Positions 34,257-45,064 of a stretch of 64,000 bases of DNA are shown piece by piece. Both the position numbers and the translations under genes were made by a program. Every line of letters begins with the position of its first letter. Position 1 is the stretch's first letter. The notes beneath the pieces were generated by a model, which ran no database searches, was not told where the DNA came from, and worked only from the letters and a program-made list of their open reading frames with translations. Source of the DNA: Desmodesmus armatus. Taxonomy: Eukaryota > Chlorophyta > Chlorophyceae > Sphaeropleales > Scenedesmaceae. The stretch lies in the NCBI GenBank assembly GCA_007449985.2, contig VIIQ02000286.1, positions 39,657 through 103,656 on the forward strand. The letters are read 5' to 3'.

Positions 34257-36396
34257 AGCTATCCAGTCAAGCCCCTACATCAGGCCCCATGAGCGCAATC
34301 AGCACCACCAGCCAGCACCGAATGTAGCAGCAGCCTGCACCGTCAGCTCCAGCACCAGCAGCAGCACCCAGTTGGGGCTCTCCCAAGGGAGAATCATGCG
34401 CCCCACGCGTGACGCCAAGCAGCGCATCAAGCGCATGTCCCGAAAGATCAAGGACCTGCGTGAGAGAGCACAGGAACTGCAGAGCCAGCACAGGACGCTG
34501 GCAATCCAGCACCACGTGATGATGTGCTGCTGTGAGCTGCTGGACTGGATGCGCTCTTCTTCAGACATGCACCCAGGGTGGATGGACTACCAGGCAGGTG
34601 GGTGGTGCTGGCTGTGACATAGTGCTGAGTCAGCACTGCTGAGCGCTCATGGGCGTGGGCTTTGCATAGATCACAGATTTTGAGCAGGAGGTGTGCATGG
34701 CCGAACTCCTGGCTGGGAGCTGTGCAATGCATAGCCGAGGTCTTGGGCAGCATATGTCACATATGATATGTGTGTCACAAAGACAGCAGCTGTGTGTTGC
34801 ATAGATTTGTGACTAGGAGCCCCAAGAGGGAGCTGTGCCTTTGTTGCCTAAGCTGTCGCACTTGTTGCACATTGCATGCCTGCAGGCCTCCTTCCAGAGG
34901 AGCTTCACCTCCTGGAGCAGCTGGGTCCAAACCCCATCCAGGCAGACGCTCCACGACAGCCCAAGCAGCAACAGCAGCAGCAGATGCCACGCCAGGCAGC
35001 AGCAGGCACACAGCAGCAGCAGCAGCAGCAGCAGGCAGAGCCCACAGGGGGACCTCTGCAGCAGGACAAACAGCACCTATTGCCCAAGCAGCCTCAGCCT
35101 CAGCACGAGCAACCTGCAGAAAATCTCCTGCGCAGCAAGGAAACTTCCCGCCCATGCCAGCACACAAGGCATCTTCCTGCAGCTCAGGAACCGCCACGGT
35201 GCTAAGGGACGCAGCAGCCGCAGCAGCAGCAGCAGCAGCAGCCGCAGCAGAGGATGATGGGGACGATGGGGACCCAGCAGCAGCAGACCCTGAGCATGAA
35301 GATGGTCTGGGCCCAGATGCTGATGCTGACGCAGTTGCAAACCTGTCTCTGGAGGCTTTCTTTGACGGTGCGCAGGACTGGGAGCTCAGTCAGGGCAGCA
35401 GCAGCACCCCGGGGCCCAGCACAGCCTGCGCAAACACAGCAGCAGCAGAGAAGGTTGATCAGCAGGACCCCGGCAGCAGGACCCCAGCACATGCACCCTC
35501 CCACGCGCGCGCAGCAGGGCCGGCGCCAATGTCAGCGCCAGCGCAAGCGCCAGCGCCAGCGGCTGCAGGATCGGGGTATGATCGCAGCATGATGTACGTT
35601 GCGGCGCCTGGGGACTTCCTAGGGCCGTTGCGGGACGCCTTCAGCCAGCCGCCGTACCCTGGTGCTGACAGGATCAGTGTGCATGATCTGGGACTGCTGT
35701 ACTGTGACTTGGTGGACGTCAACAGGGAGATGCTTGGGCTGTTGGAGCGCATGCAGAACGGCGAGCAGGTGAGAGGGGTACGCCGCTTCACTTCCCACTC
35801 TTTTTTCTGTTACTGTTGCTGATACATGGCTCAGGCCATGCCTGAACCCCGTTGTTCATACACAGCTGGGGGGCGGGGGAGGGGTGGAAGCTCAGCAGCT
35901 GGCAACGTGTACAGATAGAACGTGCACTGCAAGCCTAGTTATCCAGGGGCCAAAGGCGACCTCGATGGAGCTGCTGGAGCACATGCAGCAGGGCGAGCAG
36001 GTGAGAAGAATGGTTGATCTTCTGCTCGCCTTGCCTCTCTGCCGCGCCTGCAGCTGTGTGCTGCAGGTGCAGCATGGAGGCCCCACCCATTCCCTATAGG
36101 CTTCGCAGCTACAGCTGAACCCGTGCCTCACAAAACTTTGCTGCTGTTTGTGCTGTACTTGGCACATGAGGGCCCCCGCTCCGTGGCAGCCGACATGCAT
36201 GGGCACCTGCTCTTCTTGAAACTGTATGGTACCCTCGCATGTTTGCCGTGCCTGCCGCACCTGCTGCTGCTGCTGTGGCCTGCAGGTGCAGCTTGACGGG
36301 GTCCACCCATTTGCATGCGCTCATACCGGATTTCAACGCTACACAATTTACAACAAATAACCTAGACGCAAGTCTAGCTAAAATTCGTCTGCCACG

Positions 36397-36437
<41 letters not shown>

Positions 36438-37654
36438 GTACTGCAGGTGGCACATGATGGGCCTCACCCTGTGGTCGCAATCAAGGCCAGGCTGGCCACA
36501 CATGTGAGCCTCATTGCCACTGTCATGCTGCTGCACCCTGACGACGTGCTCAACAAGTTCCGGTTGCTCAACCACAGCACCATGCAGCTGGAGGAGGGCT
36601 GCACGGACAAGGTTGGTTGCGCAGACGGGGTGGAGGGGGGCGTGGGTGGGTGGGTGGGTGAGTGACAGGCTGGGTGGGTGGGTGGTTGCGCAGATAGAGC
36701 ACCATGCAGCTGGAGGAGGGCTGCACGGACAAGGTGGGTGGGCGGGGTGTGTTGGGGAGGGGGGGGGGGCGTGTGTTGGGGTGCGTGTTGAGTGGGGGCG
36801 CGGAGGGTTGTTCAATAACTACACGCGGCAAGTTGCTACCACAATCTACGCTACACACCCCCCGGCCCCAGTTGAGGGTGACCCCAATAGTGGCAAGTGA
36901 CGATTTTGTTCCGCTTCCCTCATGAGCCCCTTGCTCCCTTGCGCATTGCACGGCTCTGACGTGCTAATTACTGTGGCTGAAAGTGTCACTTTGATGTGTT
37001 CGCAGGTCTGGGACCGCATGTGGGCTATTGTCGACGACCTCGGTTTCACCGAGCAGCAGCAGTACCTCATCTCCGTTGGCTGCGACGTCTTCAAGCGCCT
37101 CATATCCGGCGTCATGCAGGTATGCTCCTGGGGAGTGCGGTTCGGCCGCGAGTGCAGTTGCCTTGGCCCTTGAGCATGCATGTGATGGCCGTCCTCAAAC
37201 GATGCGAGACCCTTTTTTATGGGAGGAGTCTTATGGTATTAAGATACAAAGGCGGTGTATCGAAATTTTTTCTTTTTCTTCTGTCATGCAGGAGCGACAG
37301 GGCCTCGCTGCTCGGCAGGCGGAGCTTCACAAAGTCGACAACGGCCGCTCGATCGACATCCAACAGCAGCAGAAGTGTGCGGACCGTCTGCACTTAGCCG
37401 TGAAGAAGGAGCGGTTCTTGTCGCAGTGCTTGGGCACGTATGTGGCAAGTGTGTGCAGCGTGGTGCAGGTTGCGAAGCTTTCGGTGCAGTATTGGCCGTT
37501 CAGCCCGCAGATCGCGGTCATGGGGGCGGTGCTGTCGCGGAAGCTGGCGGAGCGGCGGGAGCAGCAGCAGCAGGAGAAGGAGAAGCGACGCAGGCGGATG
37601 CATGGGCTGGTACTGATGCCGGAGATCTTTGTCGCTGGGGCGACCTCGAGTTGA
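34257..37654 (+). CDS. leucine-zipper (bZIP-like) regulator, low-complexity middle
   Basis: Exons: 34257-34597 (first in-frame ATG 34396), a long second exon from 34877 to 35768, 36447-36611, 37006-37119 and 37292-37654. Exon 1 has a basic stretch (RDAKQRIKRMSRKIKD) running into leucines seven apart (L-RERAQE-L-QSQHRT-L), like a basic leucine zipper, but the canonical Asn-x7-Arg is absent. The middle is polyGln/polyAla with an acidic patch (EDDGDDGD). The C-terminal half has VWDRMWAIVDDLGFTEQQQY, SGVMQERQGLAARQAELHK and KKERFLSQCLGTYVASVCSV, recalling C-terminal regions of algal bZIP proteins. The splice joining exon 1 to exon 2 is ambiguous. Donor 34598 leads into the frame GLLPEELHLLEQLGPNP, which stops at 35205. 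Donor GTGGTG at 34602 leads into the frame that stays open to 35768. Confidence 0.55.
35962..36003 (+). repeat. echo of bZIP-like exon 2 (3' edge and donor)
   Basis: It reads MELLEHMQQGEQ|GTGAGA, against MLGLLERMQNGEQ|GTGAGA at the true exon end (35768). Confidence 0.8.
36060..36320 (+). repeat. two echoes of bZIP-like exon 3 (acceptor and 5' edge)
   Basis: CTGCAGGTGCAGCATGGAGGCCCCACCC (about 36061-36090) and CTGCAGGTGCAGCTTGACGG GGTCCACCC (about 36283-36312) precede the true CTGCAG|GTGGCACATGATGGGCC at 36447. Their translations VQHGGPTH and VQLDGVHP parallel VAHDGPHP. Confidence 0.75.
36693..36740 (+). repeat. echo of bZIP-like exon 3 (3' edge and donor)
   Basis: GAGCACCATGCAGCTGGAGG AGGGCTGCACGGACAAGGTGGG repeats the true exon end before 36612 almost exactly; G-rich DNA follows both. 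Confidence 0.85.
37110..37291 (+). repeat. candidate introner A, copy 1 (complete intron)
   Basis: Intron 37120-37291 (172 bp) is bordered by GTCATGCAGG (37111-37120 and 37283-37292). Its core (CTTGAGCATGCATGTGATGG, CCGTCCTCAAACGATGCGAG, GATACAAAGGCGGTGTATCG) matches the reverse complement of 51091-51250. In that orientation both copies start GT and end AG. Confidence 0.65.
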
Positions 37655-38440
37655 AGAGGGGGCGGGGCGAGGTGGCTGCAGCTGGGCTCGTAGGGGCGAT
37701 ATTGAGCTAAGGAAGGGAGGGGGTAATGGCTGCATGGGATGGTGCCGATGGCAGAGGTGCTTGCCAGGGCGACCTCGAGTTGAAGAGGGGGAGGTGGGCA
37801 AAGTGGCTGCTTCTGGGTGCTGATGCCAGAATGGCTCGTAGGGGCGATATTGAGCTGAGGAGGGGAGGGGGTGATGGCTGCATGGGATGGTGCTGATGCC
37901 GGAGATCCTCGTCGCTGGGGCGACCTCGAGTTGAAGAGGGGGCGGGGCGAAGTGGCTGCATCTGGGCTCGTAGGGGCGATATTGAGCTGAGGAGGGTAGG
38001 GGGTAATGGCTGCATGGGATGGTGCTGATGGCAGACGTGCTTGCTAAGGCGATCTCGAGCTCAAGGGGAGGGGCAGGGAGTGGCTGCATCTGGGTGCTGA
38101 TGCCAGGAATGCTCGTAGGGGCGATATTGAGCTAAGGAGGGGGGGGGAGGGGGTATATGGCTGCATGGGATGGTGCCGATGGCAGAGGTGCTTGCCAGGG
38201 CGACCTCGAGCTGAAGGGGAGGGAGGGGGGCAGGGAGGGGCTGCATCTGGATGCTGATGCCAGAATGGCTCGTAGGGGCGATATTATTGAGCTAAGGAGG
38301 GGAGGGGGTGATGGCTGCATGGGATGGTGCCGATGCCAGAGGTGCTTGCCAGGGCGACCTCGAGTTGAAGGGGAGGGGGGGGGGCAAAGTGGCTGCGCAT
38401 ATGTTTGCTGATGCCAGGAATGCTCTAGGGGCATATTGAG
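37610..38440 (+). repeat. tandem array seeded by the 3' end of the bZIP-like gene
   Basis: About six units of roughly 130-150 bp share GGTGCTGATGCC, GGGGCGACCTCGAGTTGAAG, GGCTCGTAGGGGCGATATTG and ATGGCTGCATGGGATGGTGC. Unit 1 contains the last codons and stop of the gene (MPEIFVAGATSS), so the array grew from the coding end. Units differ by indels in the G-rich part. Confidence 0.85.
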
Positions 38441-38879
38441 CTGAGAAGGGGGAGGGGGCGCGATGGCATAGAGGAAGTATACAGGTCATGCAAAGGCAAG
38501 GTTGACTCCTACTTGATGTTTGTGTGGGCCTACTTGAGACATGGCTTGCATCCTGCAGCCACCGCATCTCTTGAAGGGCAGCCTAGTATGTATCGCATGT
38601 GTGTCGGGCACGTGTGCGCTGACGCATGGTGTTTACACATCATTTTGCGCGCGCATCGTCTTATCATAACGGGAAATGACGCACACGGAAGGAATCGGTT
38701 GTGTGTCTATGTGCGCATGCCTTGATGCACGCATTGCAACCAGCCATTGCACCACAGTAGGGCAGTCTAGGGTGTGTGGGCACTGTTTTGTGAGTACGGG
38801 GTTGACATATGGGCTGTCACAAAGCAGAAGGGGGCCCACCGTCCTGGTGAAAGACGGCATGTCTGACCGCCTAAGTATC

Positions 38880-39890
38880 TAGCGCCCGCTGTTGCAAGTG
38901 TGATGCGTGCGCGCGTGTGCAATTGTTTGCGAGGGTAGTGGTGTTGGGTATGGGCTGTTTCAATGCAGGGCCAGCCCCAGCGTCATGGTTGCGAACAGCA
39001 TGCTTCATTGTCTGGGTGTATTGCAGCGTGCTTGGGTCTGATGCGTGCGTGTGTGCACGAGTGCGTGATGGCGGTGGTGCGACACAAGGGCTGTCTATAT
39101 GCAGAGCCCGGCCCTTAATCATGGTTGCGAACGGCACGCCGGGTCACTTTGATGTATTGAGGCTGTGCTTGGGTGTGATGCGTGCGTGTGTGCATGTGTG
39201 CGTGGGGTGGTGGTGCGACACAATATGCAGGGCCCGGCCCGTAGTCATGCGGCTCTTTGTGTCATTTGTGTGACACGCGGGTGTCTCGCACTTGTGCCTG
39301 CGTGTGTGATGCGCGTGTGTGCGCACTTGCATATGAGGGTTGTGGTGTGACATGTGGGCTGTCTACTGCAGGGCCCAGCCCCTACTGCAGGGCCCAGCCC
39401 CTACTAGTAGTAATGGTTGCGGACGGCGCATTGTGTCACTTGGGTGTCTTGCGCCTTTGCTTGGGTGTGTGATGCGTGTGCGCACGTGTGTGTGCGCGTG
39501 TGTGCGAGGGTGGTGGTGTAGCATATGGGCTTTCCGAACGCAGGGCACAGCTCTGCGTCATAGTTGTGGACACATTAGTTGTGGACACATTGGGTCACTT
39601 GGGCGTCTTGCGCCTGTGCTTGGGTGTGTGATGCATGTGCGCACATGTGTGCAAGGGCAGTAGTGCAACATATGGGCTGTCTACATGCATGGCCAGGTGT
39701 GCACTTGCATTTGAGGGTGGTGTTGCAACATGTGAGCGCCCAGCCCATAGTCATGGTTGCGGACGGCACGTCGTATCACTTGGGTATCTATCGCCTTCAC
39801 TTGGATGTGTGCTGCGTGTGTCAGGGTGCATTTGAGGGTGAGTTTAGTCCGACATATATGGGCTGTGTCAATGCTTGGCAAGGCCCGTCA
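38880..39890 (+). repeat. degenerate satellite, about 130-150 bp period
   Basis: About seven units share GGGCTGT, TGCAGGGCCCAGCCC/GCCCGGCCC, GTCATGGTTGCG(A/G)ACGGCA, GGTCACTTGGGTGT and GCGTGTGTGCGCA. Identity is low between distant units. No coding function is likely. Confidence 0.75.
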
Positions 39891-39901
39891 GTGTCACTTG
39901 G

Positions 39902-40405
39902 GTCTGTCGCCCACCAGGTGCTAGTATCCTCCCCCCCACCCACCCACACACACACACACCCCCCCCCCCCCCCCCACCCCCCCACCCCCCCACCCCGCCC
40001 CCCCACCCCCACCCCCACCCCCACCCCCCACCCCTGTTCAACACGGTGTGCTAGTACGCATCGGCAGGGAGCTTGTGCAAGAGGAAAAGTTGCACTTGAT
40101 TTGAGCATTGTGCCCTCATGTTGTGCCAGCAAGATGTGATCATCCCAATGCTGTGTGTTGATCAGTTCGTGGGCGTGGCATCGAAGCGAATTAGGGGAGC
40201 CATTAACTGTGTGGCAACAGGTCTGTCGCCCACCAGGTGCTAGTATGTTGGTGTGCTAGTACGCATTGGCAGGGAGCTTGTGCAAGAGGAAAGGTTGCAC
40301 CTGATTTGAGCATTGTGCCCTCATGTTGTGCCAGCAAGATGCCATGCAGTGCCGATGTTGTGTGTTGGTGGCTTGTCTTGGTGGCGCGTGGACGTGGCAT
40401 CAGGG
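39902..40405 (+). repeat. direct duplication, one copy interrupted by a C-rich array
   Basis: GTCTGTCGCCCACCAGGTGC starts both copies (39902 and 40221), and both continue with GGCAGGGAGCTTGTGCAAGA to TGTTGTGCCAGCAAGATG. Copy 1 carries about 90 bp of (CA)n and C-rich sequence (39929-40035) that copy 2 lacks. Confidence 0.85.
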
Positions 40406-40409
40406 CGTC

Positions 40410-40469
40410 ACGGTAGTGTTTGAAAAGCTACGGTAGTTTTTGAAAAGCTACGGTAGTGTTTGAAAAGCT
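40410..40469 (+). repeat. three 20-bp direct repeats
   Basis: ACGGTAGTGTTTGAAAAGCT occurs three times in tandem, the middle copy with one substitution. Confidence 0.95.
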
Positions 40470-41736
40470 GATCGCTTATGGCAAGGATGTGCGGACTGTA
40501 TGTACTGGGAAGTGTTCAGGTGCGGTAGTACAGCTTGTGCAAAGCCCTCACTTCTTCCTTCCTTTGTCAATGTAGTGCTCCTGTGCCTGTTGTAGTGTCG
40601 TGCCAAGGTCGTGCATGGCGATTGCCGCCTGCAGCCTTTGACACTACATAACAGCTGCTGCTTCTGGCTTTGCAAGTGTTTGGCAGCTGTTCACTGATGT
40701 CAAGAGTTGGGCGGGTGCAGTAAGCTGTGGGGGCGGGGGTGGGGGTGTCTGCTTGGGGGCTGGGGGACACGTGGGCTGTGGGAAAACACTTTTTCTTTAT
40801 GGGCTGTTGCGCCCCCAGCTTGGGGGGAGGGCTTGGGACTTCTGACTGTATGAGATTTGTGGACACCATGGTGGTGTGTTGTGCATGCTGCAGCCACACA
40901 ACATCAAGTTTGCGGTGCACCGTGTGCCGACTGAACGTGTATGGGGTGCTGGAGTTTTGCAAGCAAGCCATGATGCGTGAGAGATGGTTGCTTAGTCAAA
41001 GTGGATTTTGGAGGCTCTGAAGGTTTGGACTTGGGCTGTATGAGGTGTTGGGCTGGAGGGGTTGATACTGTCGTCAGACGTGGTTCAAGCAACTGCACCA
41101 ATGCGGTTTGATTGTTGTGGAGTCCCTCTGACCTTCTCTCCCATCTCTGTGATATCAGTGAATTGCTGGCATGAGCTCACCCCCACTCGCCCGCTCATCC
41201 CACTTGGTCCCCCTAGGCTGACCTTCCTGCTGGGGTGGTCATGGCAGACATGTTTCGTCCAGGCAACATGCTCTGAGCCTCACCAAAGACCGCCAATTGA
41301 GTGAAAACCCACCAGATAGGCAGGCCCTCAGGACCTGCCAGCAGACATGTATGATGTTCACCCCCAAGGGGTGTGATTACAGCAGCACTGTATACAGCAT
41401 TACAGCAACAGCACTGTATACAGCAGCACTGTATATAAAACTGTATACCCTGTAAACAGCAGCACTGTACAGCATTGATCAGTTGCATGATCATCAGCAT
41501 TGATCAGTTGCATGACGAGTAGCAGTGGTGCTGCGGAACCATCAATGCTCTACCTTCCATCAAGCTGCATAACAACATCGTTTTTCAGGAAGCGGGTCAG
41601 GGTGACTTTCTGTCCCGGGGTTTTTGGTCTCGGCAAGGATTGATCATGCAGTGAAGAACCCAACAGCATCCCGTTTGCATACACAACTCATCTGGAGGCT
41701 ACCGTCATCGGCTGGTCACGTCATCGGCTCGTTACC
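40470..41736. other. spacer upstream of the CAP gene
   Basis: No gene is recognised. Near 41384-41510 short repeats of CAGCACTGTATA and of GCATTGATCAGTTGCATGA occur. The promoter of the CAP gene should lie in the last few hundred bases. Confidence 0.35.
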
Positions 41737-44700
41737 ATGTGGAGATTCGCTTTCGAAACCACCATGATCATGCTGCTGGTGTCGTTGTGCCTGAGCCTTG
41801 CTGCAGCTCAAACTGATGAGCAAAGGAAAGTTCTGGAGCTTCACAACACCCTGCGAGCGCATCATGCAGCAGCTCCCCTCACCTGGGACTCGGAGCTGGC
41901 GAAGCAAGCAGCAGAGCATGCTGCAAGGTGTCGGAGGGACTCAAGAACGGAACGCGGAACGGATACAGCAGCAGTGTTGAGCACCGTGGGTGTGAAGAAT
42001 ACCCCTGGAGTGCTGGAAGACATGGTTCGGATGTGGTGAGTGTCTGATGGTCTGCAGAGCAGCACGGTCAGCAGTTGTGTTGGTGGTTGGGTGGTTATGG
42101 GACATTGCTGTTGCAAGCACGCCAAAATAGCAATCCCAACAGGTTGAATAATACTCTGCAAATCATTCATTCCCGGAGCAGCCGTGTCAGTGCCTTCACA
42201 GAAGCTCTTTCATTTGATGCTGTGTGTCCCCCCCCCCCCTTCTCCTTGAGGGTCGTGTGGTGCGCCGTGCCCCATTATCTCGTGCCTCCCTCTGCAGCAC
42301 GCCTGGCTACCTCCCTTCCACTGTACAACATCCCTCTCTCCCTTCCCTACCACATCCTACCGCCCTGCCACTGCACACCCTGCCTCCCTCCCTCCCTCCC
42401 TCCCTCCCTCCCTCCCACTCTCCCTGTCTTCTGTCCCCCCCCCCTCATCCCTCCCTCTCTTCTCCTGGATCAATCCAGTGCTGTGACTAGCAACTGACAC
42501 TGCTCGTCCCTCACCCCCCCTTTACATGCCCACACAGGTATGCTGGTGGCAGCTCCTATGACTTCAAGCACCCAGCACCCTCCAGGCGCATCGCTCCCCC
42601 CTGCCTGCCTGCCGACCTCCCTCCCTCTCTTCTGCCTGGGCGCCCTCCCTCACCCCCCCCCCCACACACACTCATGTATTCTATATGTTCAACACACACA
42701 TACACACCAGAGTGGTCTAGTGCTGTGCAGCGACTGACACTGTCATCCCCCCCCCCCCACCCGACTTCCTCACACATTTATGCTGGGGGCAGCTCTTATG
42801 ACTTCAAGCACCCGAGGCTGATGTGGCTTGGGCCCTTGTGTCTCGCAGTTTCCCCCTCCCTCCTTGGGGGCCGTGTGGTGCCCCGTCACCTCCCTTTCCC
42901 CTCTGCTGCAATCCTCCCTCCCTCCCTGCCTCCGTCCCTCTGATCTGTCTAGTGCTGTGCAGCGACTGACACTGTCATCCCCCCCCCCCCCCCACCCACC
43001 CCCCACTTCCCCACACAGGTATGCTGGGGGCAGCTCGTACGACTTCAAGCACCCCGAGGCTGATGTGGCTTGGGCCTTGGTGTCTCGCAGTTTCTTCCTC
43101 CTTCCTTGGGGGCCGTGTGTTGCCCCATCACCTCCATTTCCCCTCTGCTGCAATTCTCTCTCCCTCTCTGCTACTGCATACCCTCCCTCCCTCCCTCCCT
43201 CCCTCCCTCCCTCCCTCCCTCCCTCCCTCCCTCCCTCCCCCCCCTCCTCCCTCCCTCCCTCCCTCTGATCTGTCTAGTGCTGTGCAGCAAACCAACACTT
43301 CTTACCCCCCACCCCACCCCCACCCCCACCCACCCACCCACCCCCCACTTCCCCACACAGGTATGCTGGGGGCAGTTCCTATGACTTCAAGCACCCCGAG
43401 GCCAATGTGGCCTACAAGTTCACACAAGTGATTTGGAAGGGAAGCAGCAGAGTGGGCTGTGCCACACACGTGTGCAACGAGCTGACAGGGTTTGGCCAGG
43501 GCGGCACCATGATCGTGTGCAGGTGGGTGGGGGTTTTGGGGGGGGGGGGGGGGGGGGGGGGGGGAGGTGGGGGGGGGGGGGAGCGGAGGAAGGGAGGGAG
43601 GGAGGGAGAAGCGCAGTTGGAGGGAGGGAGGCGGTGTGATCGTGTGCCACACACGTGTGCAACGAGCTGACAGGGTTTGGCCAAGGTGGCACCATGATCG
43701 TGTGCAGGTGGGTGGGGGTTTTGCGGGGGGGGGGGGGGGGGGGGAGGGGAGGGAGGGAGAAAGGGCAGTTGGAGGGAGTGAGTTGAGGCGGTTGAGGCGG
43801 TGTGATGTGCCACACACATATGCAACAAGCTGACAGGGTTCAGACAAGGCGGCACCATGATTGTGAGCAGGTGGGTGGTGGCTCGGGGGGGGGGGGGGGG
43901 TGTGCAGGTGGGTGTTGGCTGGGGGGGGGGAGCGGCGGGGGGGGAGGGAGGGAGGGAGGGAGGGAGGAGGTGATGCACCAGGGTTGTGCGCAGGTGGGTT
44001 TGAGCAGGAGGGAGGGAGAGGGGGAGGGAGAGGGACGGCAAGAGGGGGACAGAGCGGAGGGAGGGCGGGGTGAGGGCAGCAGCAAGGACGGGGGGGCAGG
44101 AGGCACCAGGATTGTGCGCAGGTGGGTTTCACGCGGAGATTACAGGCAGGCCGGGGTAAGGGCAGCAGCAAGGAAGGAGGGGGGGGGGGGCCAGGAGGCA
44201 CCAGGATTGTGCGCAGGTGGGTTTCACGCGGAGATTACAGGCAGGCCGGGGTAAGGGCAGCAGCAAGGAAGGAGCGGGGGGGGGGGCAAGAGGCACCAGG
44301 ATTGTGCGCAGGTGGGAGTTGGGTCACCGGGAGGGAGGGAGGGGGGAGCAAAGAGGCACCATGATTGTGGTGCATGTGGGGTTGCGCAGGAGGGAGACAG
44401 GCAGGGCAGTTGGCGGGAGGCAGGGGGAATGGCACCATGATCGTGCGCCACACATGTGTGCAACGAGCTGACAGGTTTTGGCCAGGGAAGAGACACCATG
44501 ATGTGTGCAGGTGGGTTACATGCGGAGGGATTGAGGGATAGAGAAATGCAGGGGCACCACCCTGTAGGCAGTCGGATGTGGGTTTGGTATTGGTTTTTTT
44601 ATCACTCATGTACTAGGGTGCAAGCACTTGCGCGCTGAGGCTACCAGCCAACGTGCTGAACACATGTGGGGCAGGTCGTACCATGGAAGTTACGTGTAGC

Positions 44701-45064
44701 GATACTTGTCCACAAGGTGCCAAGCACCCGTTGTTATGATCACGCATTTGTTCCTGCAGGTTCGTCACCAGCTGTCAACAGCTGATCCCTGGTGGGGAGG
44801 TCGTCCCCCCCCCCCCCCCCCCCCCCCCTTCACTCCCCCCCCCTCCCTTCGTTGTACAAGAAACAATATCCCCAGTATGCTTTGGTGTGCTCCTGCCAGC
44901 AGCCTCCACTTTGCAACACCTGACCCCTGGTGTGCTGTGCTGTGCTATGCTGTGCTGTGCGGTGGTCTTGCAGGTACAGCCCTCCCGGCAATGTGAAGGG
45001 CCAGTTTGCGGCCAACGTAGCACCAAGGGCTGGTGACCACAGGCGCAGCCTGCGCAAGATCTAG
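41737..45064 (+). CDS. secreted CAP-domain (SCP/PR-1-like) protein
   Basis: Exons 41737-42035, 43361-43522 and 44974-45064 join in phase to 183 aa. The N-terminus is a signal peptide (TMIMLLVSLCLSLAAAQ). CAP-family blocks follow: RKVLELHNTLRAHH, LTWDSELAKQAAEHAARC, YAGGSSYDFKHPEANVAYKF, TQVIWKGSSRVGCATHVCNE, GGTMIVCRYSPPGNVKGQF and a basic C-terminus ending RRSLRKI. The His/Glu-containing HS and GENL motifs of canonical PR-1 are not visible between residues 65 and 95, so either this segment is divergent or an exon is missed there. CAP proteins are extracellular and bind lipids; the specific role is unknown. Exon 2 is the fourth of four similar copies of its 5' half and the first of several copies of its 3' half. 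Confidence 0.82.
42537..43100 (+). repeat. three echoes of CAP exon 2 (acceptor and 5' half)
   Basis: Copies near 42539, 42779 and 43019 read YAGGSSYDFKHP after a CACAGG or CATTT context. Copies 2 and 3 then share GAGGCTGATGTGGCTTGGGC and TCTCGCAGTTTC. Only the copy at 43361 continues into YKFTQVIWK. (CCCT)n and C-runs separate the copies. Confidence 0.85.
43640..44515 (+). repeat. echoes of CAP exon 2 (3' half and donor)
   Basis: CACACACGTGTGCAACGAGC TGACAGGGTTTGGCCA...GGCACCATGATCGTGTGCAGGTGGGT recurs near 43646, 43808 and 44446. Shorter GGCACCAGGATTGTGCGCAG|GTGGG pieces occur near 43976, 44102, 44198 and 44292. Two near-identical 95-bp units (about 44112-44300) end with TTTCACGCGGAGATTACAGG CAGG. 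Poly-G and GGGA runs separate them. Confidence 0.85.
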
